In this document: piece by piece, positions 17,538 to 44,741 of the stretch
How positions within the stretch are numbered: position 1 is the stretch's first letter
Layout of the letters: the number at the start of each line of letters is the position of its first letter
Assembly (NCBI GenBank): GCA_036365145.1
Contig: JAEOAD010000052.1
Location: 10,849,501 to 10,913,500, forward strand
DNA from: Orientallactaga sibirica
Lineage: Eukaryota > Chordata > Mammalia > Rodentia > Dipodidae
Length of the DNA: 64,000 nucleotides
Direction: 5' to 3'
The notes under the pieces: model-generated
What the model saw: the letters and a program-made list of their open reading frames with translations, nothing else
Database searches by the model: none
What the model was told of the DNA's origin: nothing
Translations under genes and position numbers: made by a program

Positions 17538-18902
17538 CTACAAAATCAAAGGAAGAAATATATTAGTTCCGTATCTTGATTTGGAAGAAAAAAAAAGACA
17601 GCTACATTTGATCAATTTTAAGTACCAGAGCACATTGTCTAGAAGTGCAGTCTAGAAATGTAAAGCATGGTATACATCTAACATTTGACAATACTTCCTT
17701 CTCAGCTGTAAGGAAAGGTGCTTAGAGCTATACTCCTTTCTACTCTCTTGTAAGACAGAATGAGAGATGACACTGGAAAAGCTTGCTTTTCAGCTGTAAG
17801 AAAAGGCTACAGGTTGGCAGATTAGGTGCTCTTTTCATAGGCAGGAAAGAAAAGAGTACAGAGAAAGAAAAACAGAAGAGAAAATGTACTCTTTCCCCAT
17901 TTTCCCATCCATAAGAGTAATTCAGATCCTGGCAAAAGCTTTTGGTCAAAGCATACTACAAGAACTTCAACAGTAGTTTTTTTCAACTAAGTTTGTTAGG
18001 ATTGAAAAAATTAAGAGTTGTTACAAAGGTACTAATTACAGTAAGGTAAGTACTCTAAAAGAACAAAACATTTTTTGTTTATGAGACAGGGTCTTGCTCT
18101 AGCCTAGGCTGATCTGAAATTTCCTATGTAGTCTCAGACTGGCTTCCAACTCACAGTGATCCTCCTGTCTCTGCCTTCTGTGCTGGGTGGGATTAAAGAC
18201 ATGTGCCACCACACCCACAAAACATATAATTGAGGGCAACATGTTTTTCACCTTTTCTTTTTAATTTTAAAATTACTTATTTGCTTATCTGCTCGTGTGT
18301 TTGTGTACGCATGGGTGCTCCTAGTATCTTTGCTGCCAATGACTGTCAGGTACATGTATCACTTTGCACTTGGCTTTATGTGGGTGCTATAGAATTGATC
18401 CTGGGCCAACTGATTTTGCAAGCAAGCACTTTTAACCACAGAGCCATGTTCCCAACTGGTCCATTTATTTTTGCTTTGAAAATTGGTTTAACATTTTAAG
18501 AAGGGGGCTGGAGTGAAGGCTTAGCAGTTAAAAGTGCTTGTCGCTTAAGAAGACCAATTGGACTGGAGATCACCAAGTTCAACTCCCCACAACCCATGTC
18601 ATACATACCTGTAATCCCAGTCTACAGGGGGAGACCTTGTTTCAAATAAATAAATAAGTGAATGAGCAAGAAGAGAATGACACTTGATAAGCTTCACATG
18701 CTTGTGCATAGGGTGTGTCCTATATACACACAATTGTGAAAAAAAATTTTAAGAAACATTATTGCCTGGTGTGGTGGTGCACACCTTTAATCCCAGCACT
18801 CCAGAGGCAGAGGTAGGAGGATCGCTGAGAGTTTGAGGCCACCCTGAGACTACAGAGTGAATTCCAGGCCAGCCTGAGCTACAGTGAGACCCTGCCTTGA
18901 AA

Positions 18903-18946
<44 letters not shown>

Positions 18947-19898
18947 CACAATACGAAACAAAACAAAACAAAAAGAAGAAACATATTATAGCAAGAATCA
19001 AGCCTTAAGCAGTAAAACTCAAGAACTACCTAAAGTTTCTGGGATTTTGTTTTTGTCATATTATCGCTAATATCTCAACAGAGTTCCCAACCTTACAAAC
19101 AAATTCCTGGAGGCTGAGCGCAGAGGCACATGCCTATCATCTCAGTCCTCGAGAGGCTGAGGTAGGAGGACTGCTGGGAGTTTGAGGCCAGTCTGGACTA
19201 CAAAGTGAGTTCCAGGTCAGACTGGGCTAGAATGAGATCTTAAGGAAAAAAAAAAAGGGTGGTGGTGGTGCTGGAGAGATGGTTTAACATTTAAGGCACT
19301 TATTTGTGAAGACTAAGGACCCAGGTTCGAGTCTCCAGGTCCCACATAAGCCAGATGCACATGGTGGTACATGTGTTTGGATTTGGTTTATGGTGGCTGG
19401 AGGTCCTGATGTGCCTATTCTCCTTCTCTCCCCCCCGCCACCCTCTGTCTCTAATAAATAAAAAATTAAAAAACAACAAAAAAATGGGTGGGATGGGAAC
19501 ATGGCTCGGTGTTTAAAGGCTCTTATTGGCAAAAGGTGTTGGCCTGAGTTCAACTCTCAAGCACTCACATAAAGCCAGACCCAAGAAAGTGCCAGAGGGC
19601 CAGAGAGATAGCCCAGCAGTTAAAAGTGCTTGCAGAACCTAATAACCTGGGTTCAATTCGCCAATACCCATGTAAAGCAAGATGCACAGGGTAGTGCATG
19701 CATCTAGAGTTTGCAGTAGCTGGAGGCCCTGTCATACCTGTGTTTTCTCTCTTCTTGCGAATGAGGCAGAGGTAGGAGGATCACTGTGAGTTTGAGGTCA
19801 CCCTAAGACTACATAGTGAATTCCAGGTAAGCCTGGGCTAGAGTGAGACCCTACCTCGAAAAACAAAAAAGCAAAAAACAAAAACAAAGAATTCTTAC
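17538..19898 (-). other. SPAST: SPAST intron 8
   Basis: A 2,361-bp intron. The stretch 17,540-18,070 near exon 9 is unique with no feature seen. Then B1 (-) 18075-18222, old DIP-like (-) 18280-18450, decayed DIP-like (+) 18505-18650, B1 (+) 18765-18944 with a ~37-base A tail, B1 (+) 19113-19255, DIP-like (+) 19266-19478, partial (+) 19500-19590, DIP-like (+) 19591-19760, and a 5'-truncated B1 (+) 19764-19890 that ends within ~10 bp of the exon 8 donor. Confidence 0.78.
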
Positions 19899-19973
19899 CA
19901 GCATTGTTTTTCCATTTCCAGGGGGACCAAAGAGTAACAATCCTCTGGCAGGAGCTCTAAGCCCTGTGAATAA
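19899..19973 (-). CDS. SPAST: Spastin exon 8 (75 bp), Walker A
   Basis: The minus strand encodes [20 protein letters not shown] followed by GKTML, predicted residues 371-395, in phase 0 at both ends. It carries the complete Walker A P-loop GPPGNGKT; Lys392 equals human Lys388, which contacts ATP. I chose the acceptor tttaaag|TTATTC because it restores the 75-bp family length; the internal 'cacag|GG' would lose LFT. The donor is ATGCTG|gtaaga. Confidence 0.97.
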
Positions 19974-26630
<6,657 letters not shown>

Positions 26631-26818
26631 CTTATGAGAGCTTGCTGCCAGACCAGGTGTCGGTCTTGCTCCAGAAACCATGGATAAACCACTGCAACTA
26701 GGTGCTCTGTGGTGACCAGAAAGACCTGCAGATCCACTTTTTGTAACTGTTTTTGAACGAGGCAGTGAATTACTAGCATGCGTTAATGGATCTTTTCTTT
26801 TTGGAACTGCTCCACTTT
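26631..26818 (-). CDS. SPAST: Spastin exon 5 (188 bp), left copy
   Basis: The minus strand encodes (E)[59 protein letters not shown] and SHK, predicted residues 232-294. This is the linker after the MIT domain and the first part of the microtubule-binding region. It starts in phase 1 and ends in phase 0. The acceptor is gatag|AAAGTG and the donor CATAAG|gtactc. The 188-bp length equals human exon 5. An identical-reading exon lies at 28922-29109. Using both would shift the frame, so at most one can be spliced productively. Confidence 0.93.
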
Positions 26819-28921
<2,103 letters not shown>

Positions 28922-29109
28922 CTTATGAGAGCTTGCTGCCAGACCAGGTGTCGGTCTTGCTCCAGAAACCATGGATAAACCACTGCAACTAGGTGCTCTG
29001 TGGTGACCAGAAAGACCTGCAGATCCACTTTTTGTAACTGTTTTTGAACGAGGCAGTGAATTACTAGCATGCGTTAATGGATCTTTTCTTTTTGGAACTG
29101 CTCCACTTT
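28922..29109 (-). CDS. SPAST: Spastin exon 5 (188 bp), right copy
   Basis: Same coding content, length and splice signals as 26631-26818; the derived peptides are identical. In transcript order this copy comes first after exon 4. Either copy could join exon 4 to the intact exon 6. If the assembly is right, skipping one copy plus the broken exon 6 restores the normal message. Confidence 0.93.
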
Positions 29110-30921
29110 CTATCAAGGAAAAGACATAACCATGATTAGAAAACTGTAACTGTAAAATATAAGAAGTTAACAATAGATGGGTATGGTGGCACATACCTTT
29201 AATCACAGTACTTGGAAGGCAGAGGTAGGAGGATCACTGTGAGTTTGAAGCCAGCCTGATACTACATAGTGAATTCCAGACCAACCTGGGCTAGAGTGAG
29301 ACCCTACCTCAAACAAACAAAACAAAGTAACTAAACAAATACAAATTCAAAATGTAAAACCAAGCTATTCATAGTTTTTAAATTCAGAGACACTTCAAAA
29401 TAAGACTGAGCCGGATGTGATGGCGTATGCCTTTAATCCCAGACCTGGGGAGGCAGAGGTAGGAGGATCAACATGAGTTTAGGGCCACCCTGAGACTACA
29501 CAGGGAATTCCAATTCAGCCTGGGCTAGAGTGAGACCCTACCTCGAAAAATAAAAAAAAATAAAAAAATAAAAGGATTGAATCACAACATAAGCCAGGAT
29601 GTTATAAGAGTTGTCAATGGGTGAATATTTTGGTTATTAGGTTTGCCCTTCTCCTGACACAGAGTCTCATTTTCTTATAGGGAAATGTATTGGTCAAAAG
29701 AAAAAAAACTTAATTTGTTGGAAACTTAATTTGTTGAGGAAAAGAAGAAATAAGGGATATCAACCAAATAAAGCTCCTAAATAATTAAGAAACAAATTGT
29801 CAGGTGTGGTGTGCACATCTTTAATCCCAGCACTTGGGAGGCTGAGGTATGAGAATCTCTGAGTTTGAAGCCAGCCTGAGACTACAAAGTGACTTCCAGG
29901 TCAGCCTGGATCAGAGGGAGACTACCTTATAAAAAAGGGAAGGGGGGAGGGAGAAAGGAAGAAAAGGAAGGTCTGGGGTGGTGGTGCACACCTTTAATCC
30001 CAGCACTCAGGAGGCTGAGGTAGGAGATTGCTGTGAGCGAGTTCCAGGTCAGCCTAGAGTAAGACCCTGCCACAAATAAAATAAAATTAAAATTAAATAA
30101 AATTAAAATAAAATAAATTAAAATTAAATTAAATTAAAACAAAATAAAAAATAAAATAAAATAATAAAATAAAAAAAATAAAATAAAATAAAATGAAGCC
30201 AGATGTGGTGGTATACACATTTAATCCCAGCGCTCAGGAGATAGGAGGATCACTTTGAGTTCAAAGTCAGCCTGGGACTACAGAATGAGTTCCAGGTCAG
30301 CCTGAGCTCGAGTGAAACCGTATTTCAGGAAAACACACACACATACTTAAATATAACAGTCACAGGCTGGAGAGATAGCTTAGCGGTTAAGGCACATGCC
30401 TACGAAGCCTTAGGGACACCGGTTTGGATCTGCAGGTCCCACATGGTGGTGCATATGTGCGATGTTTGTTTGCAGGGCTAGAGGCCCTGGTGTGTCTATT
30501 CTCACTCTCTCCCCCCTTTCTCTGTGTCTAATACATAATTAAAATAAATAAAATAAGATATAACAGACACAAAAATTAGAAAAAAAAATTTTTTTTTCTT
30601 TTGTTTTTTGGTTCTTTCAAGGTAGGGTCTCACTCTAGCTCAGAGACTGCCCTGGATCTCACTCTGTGGATCCAGGCTGATTTTAAACTCATGATGATCC
30701 TCCAATCTCTGCCTCCTGAGTGCTGGTATTAAAAGCATGCTAGGCTTCTATTTTTATTTACTTATTTTCAAGTAGAAAAGAAAGAGAGGCCAGGTATAGT
30801 GGCGCACGCCTTTAGTCCCAGCACTAGGGAGGCTGATATTAGGAGGATCACCATGAGTTTGAGGCCACCCTGAGACTACATAGTGAATTCCAGGTCAGCC
30901 TGGGCCAGAGCAAGACCTCCT

Positions 30922-30958
<37 letters not shown>

Positions 30959-32636
30959 GAACAGTTATATTCGGTGGTGTTTTGAGGTAGGTTCTCATTC
31001 TACATTCATATTTTTAATGTTATTTAGTTATTTAGTTATTTATTTGCAAGCAGAGAGACAGGCAGGCAGAGACAGAGAGAGGTAGAAGAGGTATGCCAGG
31101 GCCTCCTGCCACTGCAAATAAACTCCAAATACGTGCATCAAACTCCAGAAACATGCGCCACTCTGTGCATCTGGCTATATGTGGGTACTGGAGAACTGAA
31201 CCTGGGCCTTTTGGTTTTGTAAGTAAGTGCCTAAACCACTGAACCGTCTCTCCAGCACACCATATTTTTAATGTTTTTTTTTTAAGAAGACAACAGGGCT
31301 AGAGAGATGGCTTGGTGATTAAAGCACTTGCCTGCAAAGCCTGATGTGTTGGGTTAAATTCCTCGGGACCCATGTAAAGCTGGAGTTCATTTGCAGTGTC
31401 TAGAAGCCCTGGTGTATTCATTCTCTCTCTCCTTGAAAATAAAGGAATGGAGAAATGGTTCAGCAGTTAAGGTGCTTGCCTGCAAAGCCTAAGGACTAGG
31501 GTTCGATTCCCCACTATCCACATAAAGCCAAAGGCACAAGGCAGCACTTGCATCTGTAGTACCTTTGCAGCTGCTGGAGGCCCTGGTATGCCCAATCTCA
31601 ATCTCTCACTAATAAATAAGTAAATAAAAAAAAACATTTTTTAAAAAAGCTGAGGAGGGCGTGGTACATGCCTTTAATCCCAACACTTAGGAGGCAGAGG
31701 TAGAAGGATAGCTGTATGGTTGTGAGTTCCCAGCCAACCTAAGACTACATAGTGAATTCCAAGTCAGCCTGGGCTAGAGACCCTACATCAGGAAAAAGAA
31801 AAAGAGGACAGGTTTACTGAGTAACTGCAAGGGGTAGCAGGCATGCCTATATTTTATTTTATTGTCTTTTTGAAATGAAGTCTTGCAACGTAGAACAGAT
31901 TGGCCTGGACCTCATTATGTAGACCAGGCTGGCTTTTAACATGCAGCATCCTCCTACCTCTGCCTCTTGAATACTGGGATTATGGACATAGGTCACCAAG
32001 CCCAACAAAACATTTAATTTTGGACGTGGGGGTTGGGGTGGGGAATTGTTTGCTTTTATTTGTTTTTTGAGGTAGGGCCTCACTCTTGCACAGGTGACCT
32101 AGAACTCATTCTGTAGCCCAGGATGGCCTTGAATTCATAGCAATCCTTCTACCTCATCCTCCTGAGTGCTGGGACTGTAGGGTGACATGAAATTTTATTT
32201 TTTTAATTTTATTTATTTGCAAGAAGAGAGAGGGAGGGAAGAGGGACAGAAAGAGAGAGAAAAGAGAGAGGGGGGGCATGCCAGGGCCTCTAGCCACTAC
32301 AGATGGACTCCAGATGTGTCACTTTGTACACCTCTCTTTACATGGCTACTGAGGAATCAAACTTGGGTTGTTAGAATTCGCAGGCAAGTGCCTTAATCAA
32401 TCAGCCATCTCTCCAGCCCCCAGCAAAACATTTAAATAAGGTATGCTTGGTCACACCATGCTTGTTACATGTTCAAACACTATGAGTGAGAAGGATACTT
32501 TATTTTCAACATAGCCCTGTGAAAACAAATACGATTAAATCTTCTCTTATAAAGCCAAATCAAAATTATTAGGCTAAATAAGACACTTACTTTGCATGCA
32601 AACTTTATTATTTCATGTTAGTTACCCTAAACCTAC
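29110..32636 (-). other. SPAST: SPAST intron 4
   Basis: A 3,527-bp intron. B1 (+): 29178-29330, 29410-29570, 29800-29935, 29970-30075, 30203-30335, 30791-30955, 31655-31800. B1 (-): 30620-30745, 31870-32005 (old), 32067-32180. DIP-like (+): 30364-30550, 31296-31440, 31445-31640. DIP-like (-): 31028-31257, 32190-32420. A-rich AAAAT/AAATT repeat 30075-30195. Unique: 29,575-29,795 and 32,425-32,636. Boundaries are approximate. Confidence 0.75.
30075..30195. repeat. AAAAT-type A-rich simple repeat
   Basis: About 120 bp of AAAT/AAAAT units, an expanded tail of the B1 (+) that ends at about 30,075. Confidence 0.85.
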
Positions 32637-32732
32637 CTGACTGAAGATGTCCATTTCGGCATGTCAAGTTAGTACTGTCATTATAGATGTCCGTTTGTGG
32701 CTTGGAAAATTGTAAAACTGGTTGCAGCTTCT
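32637..32732 (-). CDS. SPAST: Spastin exon 4 (96 bp), cassette exon
   Basis: The minus strand encodes (E)[19 protein letters not shown] followed by [12 protein letters not shown], predicted residues 200-231. It links the MIT domain to the microtubule-binding region. The acceptor is ctatgcatag|AGAAGC and the donor TCAG|gtaggt. At 96 bp in phase 1 at both ends it can be skipped without a frame shift, as in the known exon-4-lacking spastin isoform. VLQF is as in mouse; human has VLPF from memory. Confidence 0.96.
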
Positions 32733-33425
32733 CTATGCAACAGAGATTTAAAAAAGAACAAAATAAACAAAAAGAAAAGCTATAATAAGCAAATGATACT
32801 CCACGTGGTGAAGTTTTTGCATTTATATAAAATATTCTTTTAAAATATATTATTAGTAAAAACTCAGATATAAAAATAGTTATAGAAGCTCACAAGTGAA
32901 AGGTTATGTTCTGCATAGGCTTTAAGGCCAGATTGAGACCCTGCATCAAAACAAAAAGGGCTGAAGAAGTAGCTCACTTTATACCTTAATGGGCTGGGAA
33001 GATAGCTAAGTGGTTAAAGATGCTTTCTACAAAGTTTACTGGAAAAACAGATTTATTTCCCAAGCTCCTCCCCCCCCCCCCACACTCACTCACTCACTCA
33101 CTCAAAAGGCACAAGTGTCTAGTGTTTGTTTGCACTGGAAAGAGGCCCTGTCATACCCATATATACACACATACATAAAGTGCATAAAAATAGCTGGGTG
33201 TGGTGCCATGAGTTTGAGGGCACCATGAGACTACAAAGTAAATTCCAGGTGAGCCTGAGCTAGAGTGAGACCCTACCTTTAAAAACAAACAAAAAAATAA
33301 TAAATAATAAATTATACATATACACAAACACACAATCATATAACATATATACCTGACCTGAATATTTGGTATATCCAAATCACTATGTTAGGAGACTACC
33401 ATGAAGATTGAAAAAGAAATTTTAG

Positions 33426-33640
33426 GGGCTGGAGAGATGGCTTAGTGGTTAAGGTATTTGCCTGCGAAGCCAAAGAACCCAGGTTCGACTCCCCAGGACG
33501 CACATAAGCAAGATGCACAAGGGGGCACACGCATCTGGAGTTCGTTTGCAGTGGCTGGAGGCCCTGGCATGCCTATTCTCCCTCTCCCTCTCTGTCTTTC
33601 CCTCTCTGTGTCTCAAATAAATAAATAAAAATAAAGTGCC
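33426..33640 (+). mobile_element. Representative full-length tRNA-type SINE (DIP-like)
   Basis: A clean example of the most common tRNA-type SINE here. The head 'ggctggagagatggcttagt' contains a Pol III A box; 'ggttcgactcc' is the B box. Then comes a body with 'ttcgtttgcagtggctggag', a CT-rich tract, and an AAATAAATAAA tail with AATAAA signals. The tRNA-related head plus AATAAA-bearing tail fits the B2 superfamily. DIP of jerboas is the best match from memory. Confidence 0.75.
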
Positions 33641-36500
33641 CTTTCTTTTAAAAAAGAAAAGAAAAATAAATTTTAGCTGGAGAGATGGCTTAGTGGTTAA
33701 CGTGCTTGCCTGTGAAGCCTAAGGATACAGGTTTGATTCTCCAGGTCCCACGTAAGCCAGATGCACAAGGTGGTGCATGCATCTGGAGTTCGTTTGTAGT
33801 GGCTGGAGGCCCTGACGTGCCCATTCTCTGTCTCTAATAAATAAATAAAAATTTTTAAATTAAAAATAAAATAGGCTGAGTGTGGTGGTACACACCTTTA
33901 ATCCCAGCACTTGGGAGGCAAAGGTAAGAGGATCGCTGTAAGTTCAAGGCCACCCTGAAACTACAGAGTGAATTCCAGGTCAGCCTAGGCTAGAGTGAGA
34001 CCCTACCTTGAAAAATGAAAAAAACAAAAATAGGGGCTTGAGTGATGGCTTACCACTTAAAGTGCTTGCATGAAAAGCATAAGAACCCAGGTTCAATTCA
34101 CCAGTACCCATGTAAGCCAGATGTACAAAGTGGACACGCGTCTGGAGTTCATTTGCAGTAGCTAAAGTCCCTGGCGCACCCTTTCTCTCTCATCTGCCTT
34201 TGTCTCTCTCTCTCAAATAATAACGTTTTAAAAGTAAGTATTGCCGGGCGTGGTGGCGCACGCCTTTAATCCCAGCACTCTGGAGGCAGAGGTAGGAGGA
34301 TCGCAGTGAGTTCAAGGCCACCCTGAGACTACATAGTAAATTCCAGGTCAGCCTGGGCCAGAGTGAAACCCTACCTCAAAAAACCAAAAAATAAAAATAA
34401 ATAGTAAATATTAGCAAATTATAACAATTTTATTTATTTATGAGGGACAGAAGAGGGACAAAAAGAGAGAATGGGTGCACCAGGGCCTCCTGCCACTGTA
34501 AAGGAACTCCAGACACACATGGCACTTTGTACATTTGGCAGTAAGTGGGTACTGGGGAATCAAAACCAGGCGGTCAGGCTTTGCAAGTAAATGCCTTTTA
34601 AACACTGAGCCATCTCCCAAGCCCAAAATGACTACATACATACATATATATATTTTTAAATTTTATTTATTTGTAAACAGAGAGAGAAGAGAGACAGACA
34701 AGAGAGAGAATGGGCACATCAGGGCTTCTAGCCACTGCAAACAAACTCCAGATGCATGTGCCCCTTGTGCACGTGGCTTACGTGGGCCCTAGGGAATTGA
34801 ACCTGAGCCCTTTAGCTTCGCAGGCAAATGCCTTAACTGCTAAGCCATCTATCCAGCCCTATTACTATATTTTTAAAATGACTACATAGCTGGGTATGAC
34901 AGTTTATGCACTTAATCCCAGCACTCAGAAGGCTGAGGTAGGAGGATTACCATGAGTTCCAGGTTAGCCTTGGCTAGAGTGAGAGACTCAGGCATGGTGG
35001 TGTACCCCTTTAATCCCAGCACTTGGAAAGTGTGAGACCCTATCTTGGAAAAAAAATAATGAAGTAATAAAAAGAAATCTGAAAAGGCTTTATAGACAAG
35101 AGTAGACTACAAAATGACTAAAATTTGTAAAGATAAAAAGGAAAGCTGGGGCTGGAGGGATGGCTTAGCGGTTAAGGCGTTTGCCTGCAAAGCCAAAGGA
35201 CCCAGGTTTGATTCCCCAGGACCCACATAAGCTAGATGTACAAGGTGGCACATGCATATAGAGTTCATTTGCAGTGGCTGGAGGCCCTGGTGCACCCATT
35301 CTCAATCATTGTTATTATTTTTTTGTTTTGTTTTTTTGAGGTAAGGTCTCACTCTAGCTCAGGCTGACCTGGAATTCACTATGTAGTCGCAGGTGGCCTC
35401 GAACTCATGGCAATCCTCCTACCTCTGCCTCCTGAGTGCTGGGATTAAACATGTGTGCCACCATGCCCGGCTCTCTCTCATTCTTCTGTCTCTCTTTCTC
35501 TCCGTCAAATAAATAAAATATTTTTTTAAAAAAAAAGGAAAGCCGGGTGTGGTAGTGCACGCCTTTAATGTCAGCACTTAGGAGGCAGAGGTAGGAGGAT
35601 CACCGTGAGTTCAAGGCTGCCCTGAGACTACATCATGAATTCCAGGTCATCCTGAGCTAGAATGAGACCCTATATCTCGAGAAATCGCAGGAAAAAAAAA
35701 GGAAATTTCAGGAGACATATTTAATGGCACAGAAGGAAACTATAAAGAACTGATACATTTGAGCTGGGTGACATAAATCACATCATTAGGGAAGCTGAGC
35801 AACAGAATGAGTTAAGGTAACTCGGCTAGAGTGAGACTGCCTTAAAAGCTGTGTGTGATGGCACATGCCTTTAATCCCAGCACTTGGAAGGCAGAGGTAG
35901 GAAATTCACTGTGAGTTCAAGGCAAGCCTAAGTCTGTAGAGCAAGTTCCAGTCACGTGCACCACCTGTGTGCAAGCATATGCTTGCATCACCATGTGCAT
36001 CTGGCTTATGTGAGACCTGGAGAGTTGAACATGGGTCCTTAGGCTTCACAGGGAAGTGCCTTAACTGCTAATCCATCTCTCCAGCCCTATCTAATTCTTT
36101 TTGAGACAGGTTTGTCATTGGCTTGAACTCACTGATTAGGTTAGACTGCCTGGCCAGAAAGTTCCAGGGATCCACCTGTCTCTGCTGAGCGAGCCCTGCA
36201 TTTATAGGTATGCACCACCATGCCTGGCATTTACTTAAGTACTGGGGATTGAACTGAAGTCCTCACATTTGCAAGGCAAAAATACTACTGATTAAAGCCG
36301 GCGTGGTGGCACACGCCTTTAATCCCAGCACTCAGGAGGCAGAGGTAGGGGGAGGCAGAGGTAGGAGGATCGCCATGAGTTCAAGGCCACCGTGAGAGTA
36401 CATAGTGAATTCCAGGTCAGCCTGGGCTAGATGAGACCCTACCTCAAAAAACCAAACAACAAAAAAACAAAACAAAACAAAAAAACAAAACAAAAAAAAC

Positions 36501-42436
<5,936 letters not shown>

Positions 42437-42956
42437 TCAAGAGGCAGAGGTAGGAGGATTGCAATGAGTTAGAGGACAGCCTGGGACTACAAAGTGACTG
42501 TCAGGTTAGCCTGGGCTAGAATGAAACCCTACCTTGAAATCCAAAATAAACTGAAAAGAAAAATAAGATTGTGACCAAGTAAGTCTGAGAAACATTACTT
42601 TATGATTTTGTATCTTAATATGTCCTTGCCACTCCAAAAGGGAGAATGCTATCCCAATGTTTCTAAAAATGTTAGGGTTCTGAGTCCTAATTTTTTTTTA
42701 ATTGTCTAATGGTCTTATGCTTAAACTCTTTAAAATATTGTATTATGACAAAAAATTTTAGTTGGGAAAAGTTAAAGTACATTTTTTTTCTCAATTTTTT
42801 TGAGACAAGGTCTCATCTAGCCTAGACTGATTTTAAATTCCTGGTCCTCCTGCCTCAGCCTCCCAAATGCTGGGATTACAGACATAAGCCATTGCATCCA
42901 ACTAATGCATTTTTATTTTAACACACACATTGCTGGAAAATATGAAAGTGGTTTCA

Positions 42957-44009
42957 ATGGATGTGGAAGTTTGAATGTATGTCCCCCACAGACACACATG
43001 CAAAAATTTTTTTTTTTTTTTTTTGGTTTTTCAAGGTAGGGTCTTGCTCTAGCCCTGGCCGACTTGGAATTCACTTTGTAGTCTCAGGGTAGCCTTCAAC
43101 TCATGACAATCCTCCTATCTCTGCCTCTCAAGTATTGGAATTAAAGGTGAGCACCACCAGTTACAAATTACAAGTTTTTCTTATTTATTTGAGAGAGGGA
43201 AAGAGGCTGAGAAAGAATGAGAGAATGGGCGTGCCAGGGCTTTCAGCCACTGCAAACGAACTCCAGATGCATGCACCAACTTATTTATCTGGCTTACATG
43301 GGTCTTGGGGAATCAAACCAAGGTCCTTTGGCTTTGCAGACAAGCATCTTAACCGCTAAGCCATTTCTCTGGCCCACAAGTTACAAGTTTTAATAAAAAC
43401 ACCTGAGCTGGTCATCCTGAGACTACAAAGTGAATTCCAGGTCAGCCTGGGCTAGAGTGAGACCCCACCTTGAAAAACAAAAGCAACACAAAACTTGTAA
43501 CTTGGGTCGCCAGCCATCTTGGCTGGAGGGAGTCATCACTGGGGGTGGATCCTGGGGTCCAGCCCTAAGGTGTGTTTAGGGTGGATCTGATTTCCAGCCC
43601 AAAGGTATGGAAAAAAGCCAGGTGCTCAGTGGTGCACACCTTTAATCCCAGCACTGGGGAAGCAGAGGTAGGAGGATCGCCTTCAGTTCGAGGCCACCTT
43701 GAAAATAGAGTGAATTCTAGGTCAGTCTGGGCTACAGTTAAACCCTACCGCGAAAAACAAAACAAAAAAACAAAGGTATGAAAAGAGGTCTGAGCTCTGC
43801 CTGAGGTCCTACTGCTGTCAGTTTGTGCTTGCAGGTATAGATGCTTTGCTTTGCTACAGTTTCTCTGTTTGGATGTATGGTAGCAGTTTCTTCCATCATT
43901 GATCGAACTTCCCCCGGGATCTGTAAGCTTGAAAAAAATCCCTTCCTCCCACAAACTGTGTCTAGTTTGGATGTTTACCCAGCAACATGGAGCTGTCTAC
44001 TACAATGGA
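42957..44009 (+). mobile_element. Solo LTR (related family) enlarged by nested SINEs
   Basis: Starts TGTGGAAGTTTGAATGTATG (42962) and ends AGCTGTCTACTACA (44004), close to the LTR termini at 6.2 kb. It is flanked by the 5-bp duplication ATGGA (42957-42961 and 44005-44009). Four SINEs have inserted into it: B1 (-) 43003-43160, DIP-like (-) 43165-43376, truncated B1 (+) 43405-43490 and B1 (+) 43616-43775. Without them the LTR would be about 450 bp. No internal region is present. Confidence 0.8.
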
Positions 44010-44215
44010 AAAAATTATCACCCAACCTAATCATACACAAATTTGATGTAACATGCTATTATGTACTTCCTTTCTAGAGTGGTTTTTATGTAATAATTAT
44101 TGTGAGAACTAATAAATGTCATTACAATTGTGGCTTGTAGTAACACACTTCCCAGGTACAAGAAACTGGCTTACATTAATTCTTGATCCAAGCTAAGCCT
44201 TAAAAAGGATCTACT

Positions 44216-44540
44216 GGGGCTAGGGAGATGGCTCAGTGGGTCAAGAACCTTGCAAGCCTGCTGGTCCGCGTTTGATTCCCCAGCGCTCATGTAAAGCCAG
44301 ACAGAGTGGCACATGCATCTGTAATCCCAGCATGCCTACAGCAATGGCAGAACCAGGAGAATCTGGAAGTTTGTGGGCCACCAAGATTAGTGCACATGAA
44401 GGAGTAAAACAAGGGAAACCCTGTCGCAAGCAAAGGAGGAGAGGACAAACACCCTGAGGTTGTCCTCAGACCTCCACATGTGCACTGTGGCATGCATACA
44501 TCCACACACACCCATCATACACATACACACCAATTTTAAA
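44216..44540 (+). mobile_element. Longer tRNA-headed composite SINE (B4-like)
   Basis: A tRNA-type head ('gggagatggctcagtgg') is followed by an unrelated body ending 'gttgtcctcagacctccaca' and a CA-rich tail. Related copies: 45985-46290, a tail-only piece at about 46,880-46,965, and 49210-49680 (interrupted by a B1 at 49243-49387). From memory the body resembles rodent B4-type composites. They are more diverged than the DIP-like SINEs, so probably older. Confidence 0.6.
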
Positions 44541-44741
44541 ATATAGGTGGTTGGGCTGGGGAAATGGCTTAGCAGTTAAGCCATTTGCCTGCAAAAGCTA
44601 AAGAGCCCGGTTTGATTCCCTAGTACCCAAGTAAGCCAGACACATAAGATGGCACATGCATCTGAAGTTTGTTTGCAGTGGCTGGAAGCCCTGGTGCACC
44701 CCATTCTTTCTCTCTGCCTCTCAAATAAATAAAATGTACGT

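Noticed and set aside
19949..19958. Alternative acceptor inside exon 8 (cacag|GGCTTAGAG)
   Set aside because: It would drop three conserved residues (LFT) and shorten the exon from the conserved 75 bp. The upstream tttaaag acceptor restores the family length, although its last bases are a less typical AAG.
33426..33640. tRNA gene suggested by A and B box sequences
   Set aside because: The sequence is a SINE head: no full cloverleaf, a long non-tRNA body and an A-rich tail, and many copies exist in the window.
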